NCBI GenBank assembly: GCA_002712135.1
Contig: PASO01000040.1
Span: 56,333-87,855 of the forward strand
Reading direction: 5' to 3'
Length of the DNA: 31,523 nt
Source: Gammaproteobacteria bacterium
GTDB lineage: Bacteria; Pseudomonadota; Gammaproteobacteria; Pseudomonadales; Azotimanducaceae
Below the pieces are notes generated by a model. It saw nothing but the letters and a program-made list of their open reading frames with translations, ran no database searches and was not told where the DNA came from. The translations under genes were made by a program, and so were the position numbers. Positions 31,297 to 31,523 of this stretch are shown piece by piece (the first letter of the stretch is position 1; every line of letters starts with the position of its first letter).

Positions 31297-31523
31297 ATGT
31301 ATTTAGCAATGAATAGATTCAAAATAGTTAAAGGTCGAGAGGCCGATTTTGAGAAAATCTGGAGGGAAAGAGATACACACCTCGAAGAGGTAGATGGCTT
31401 TGAGACTTTTAGTTTGATCCGAGGGAATAGCGAGGAACATTACACATTGTATGCTTCCCATACAATTTGGAAATCACAAGAGCATTTTACGAATTGGACT
31501 AAATCAGAAGCATTCAGGCTTGC
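31297..31523 (+). CDS. IsdG-like heme oxygenase (ABM-fold), 5' part, runs off the window
   Basis: 75 complete codons are present from the ATG at 31297 (AGAG upstream) to the window edge. The protein starts MYLAMNRFKIVKGREADFEK; Asn6 matches the heme-pocket Asn of IsdG/IsdI. Residues 57-74, I-W58-K-S-Q-E-H-F-T-N-W67-T-K-S-E-A-F-R, align closely with the IsdG stretch around its pocket Trp. The catalytic His that follows lies beyond the edge. Such small enzymes open the heme ring and release iron. The gene is 63 bases after the SIP gene and probably shares its Fur-controlled transcript. A general antibiotic-biosynthesis-monooxygenase role is the alternative. Confidence 0.8.
   Translation, partial: MYLAMNRFKIVKGREADFEKIWRERDTHLEEVDGFETFSLIRGNSEEHYTLYASHTIWKSQEHFTNWTKSEAFRL

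Overview
The window looks like a chromosomal accessory region from a Gram-negative bacterium, most likely a gammaproteobacterium of marine type. The reasons are a TonB-dependent outer-membrane receptor, a lipoprotein with a lipobox, a near-consensus Fur box, selenocysteine use, and a dense set of CoA-linked and oxygenase catabolic genes. This assignment is inference; there is no rRNA or other marker gene, and I see no transposase, integrase, tRNA or CRISPR array.

Layout, left to right. (1) 1-1076: the tail of a cyclophilin, an atypical SDR whose catalytic Tyr is replaced by Phe, and a short sulfatase relic. (2) 1145-5343, plus strand: a PEP-synthase/rifampin-phosphotransferase-like dikinase, a small two-CxxCH protein and a phytanoyl-CoA-dioxygenase-family (PhyH) enzyme. 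(3) 5350-17345, minus strand: a long run starting with a TonB receptor and a strong hairpin, then a crotonase, a beta-lactamase-type gene relic, an N-acyl-D-amino-acid-deacylase-like amidohydrolase, an SDR/PhyH chimeric pseudogene, a beta-lactamase-fold hydrolase, a molybdopterin oxidoreductase, an alpha/beta hydrolase with a probable frameshift behind its signal anchor, and an arylsulfotransferase-like propeller protein. (4) 17590-23048: a second amidohydrolase, a luciferase-like (LLM) flavin oxidoreductase on the opposite strand, and a tandem pair of family III CoA-transferases of which only one keeps the catalytic Asp. (5) 23083-26237, minus strand: a thioredoxin-fusion protein, a UGSC-family selenoprotein read through an in-frame TGA, and a second PhyH enzyme. 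(6) 26503-29014: a DUF35 Zn-ribbon/OB-fold protein coupled to a thiolase-fold enzyme, and a GST-like protein. (7) 29094-30174: a Cys-rich lipoprotein and a cupin. (8) 30175-31523: a more AT-rich iron module with a Fur palindrome, a siderophore-interacting flavoreductase and the start of an IsdG-like heme oxygenase.

Taken together, regions 2-6 look like a catabolic island for an unidentified organic substrate. Import through the TonB receptor, hydrolysis of amide/ester bonds, hydroxylation by PhyH and LLM enzymes, CoA activation by the transferase pair, and chain shortening by the crotonase and a thiolase or retro-aldolase pair would make a coherent route. The substrate cannot be read from sequence. 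The clearest unusual element is the selenoprotein operon (24292-26237), which a standard gene caller would split into two meaningless short ORFs. Several relics (sulfatase, SDR, PhyH, beta-lactamase-type) show that the island has been gaining and losing genes. No transcription-regulator gene is visible in the window.
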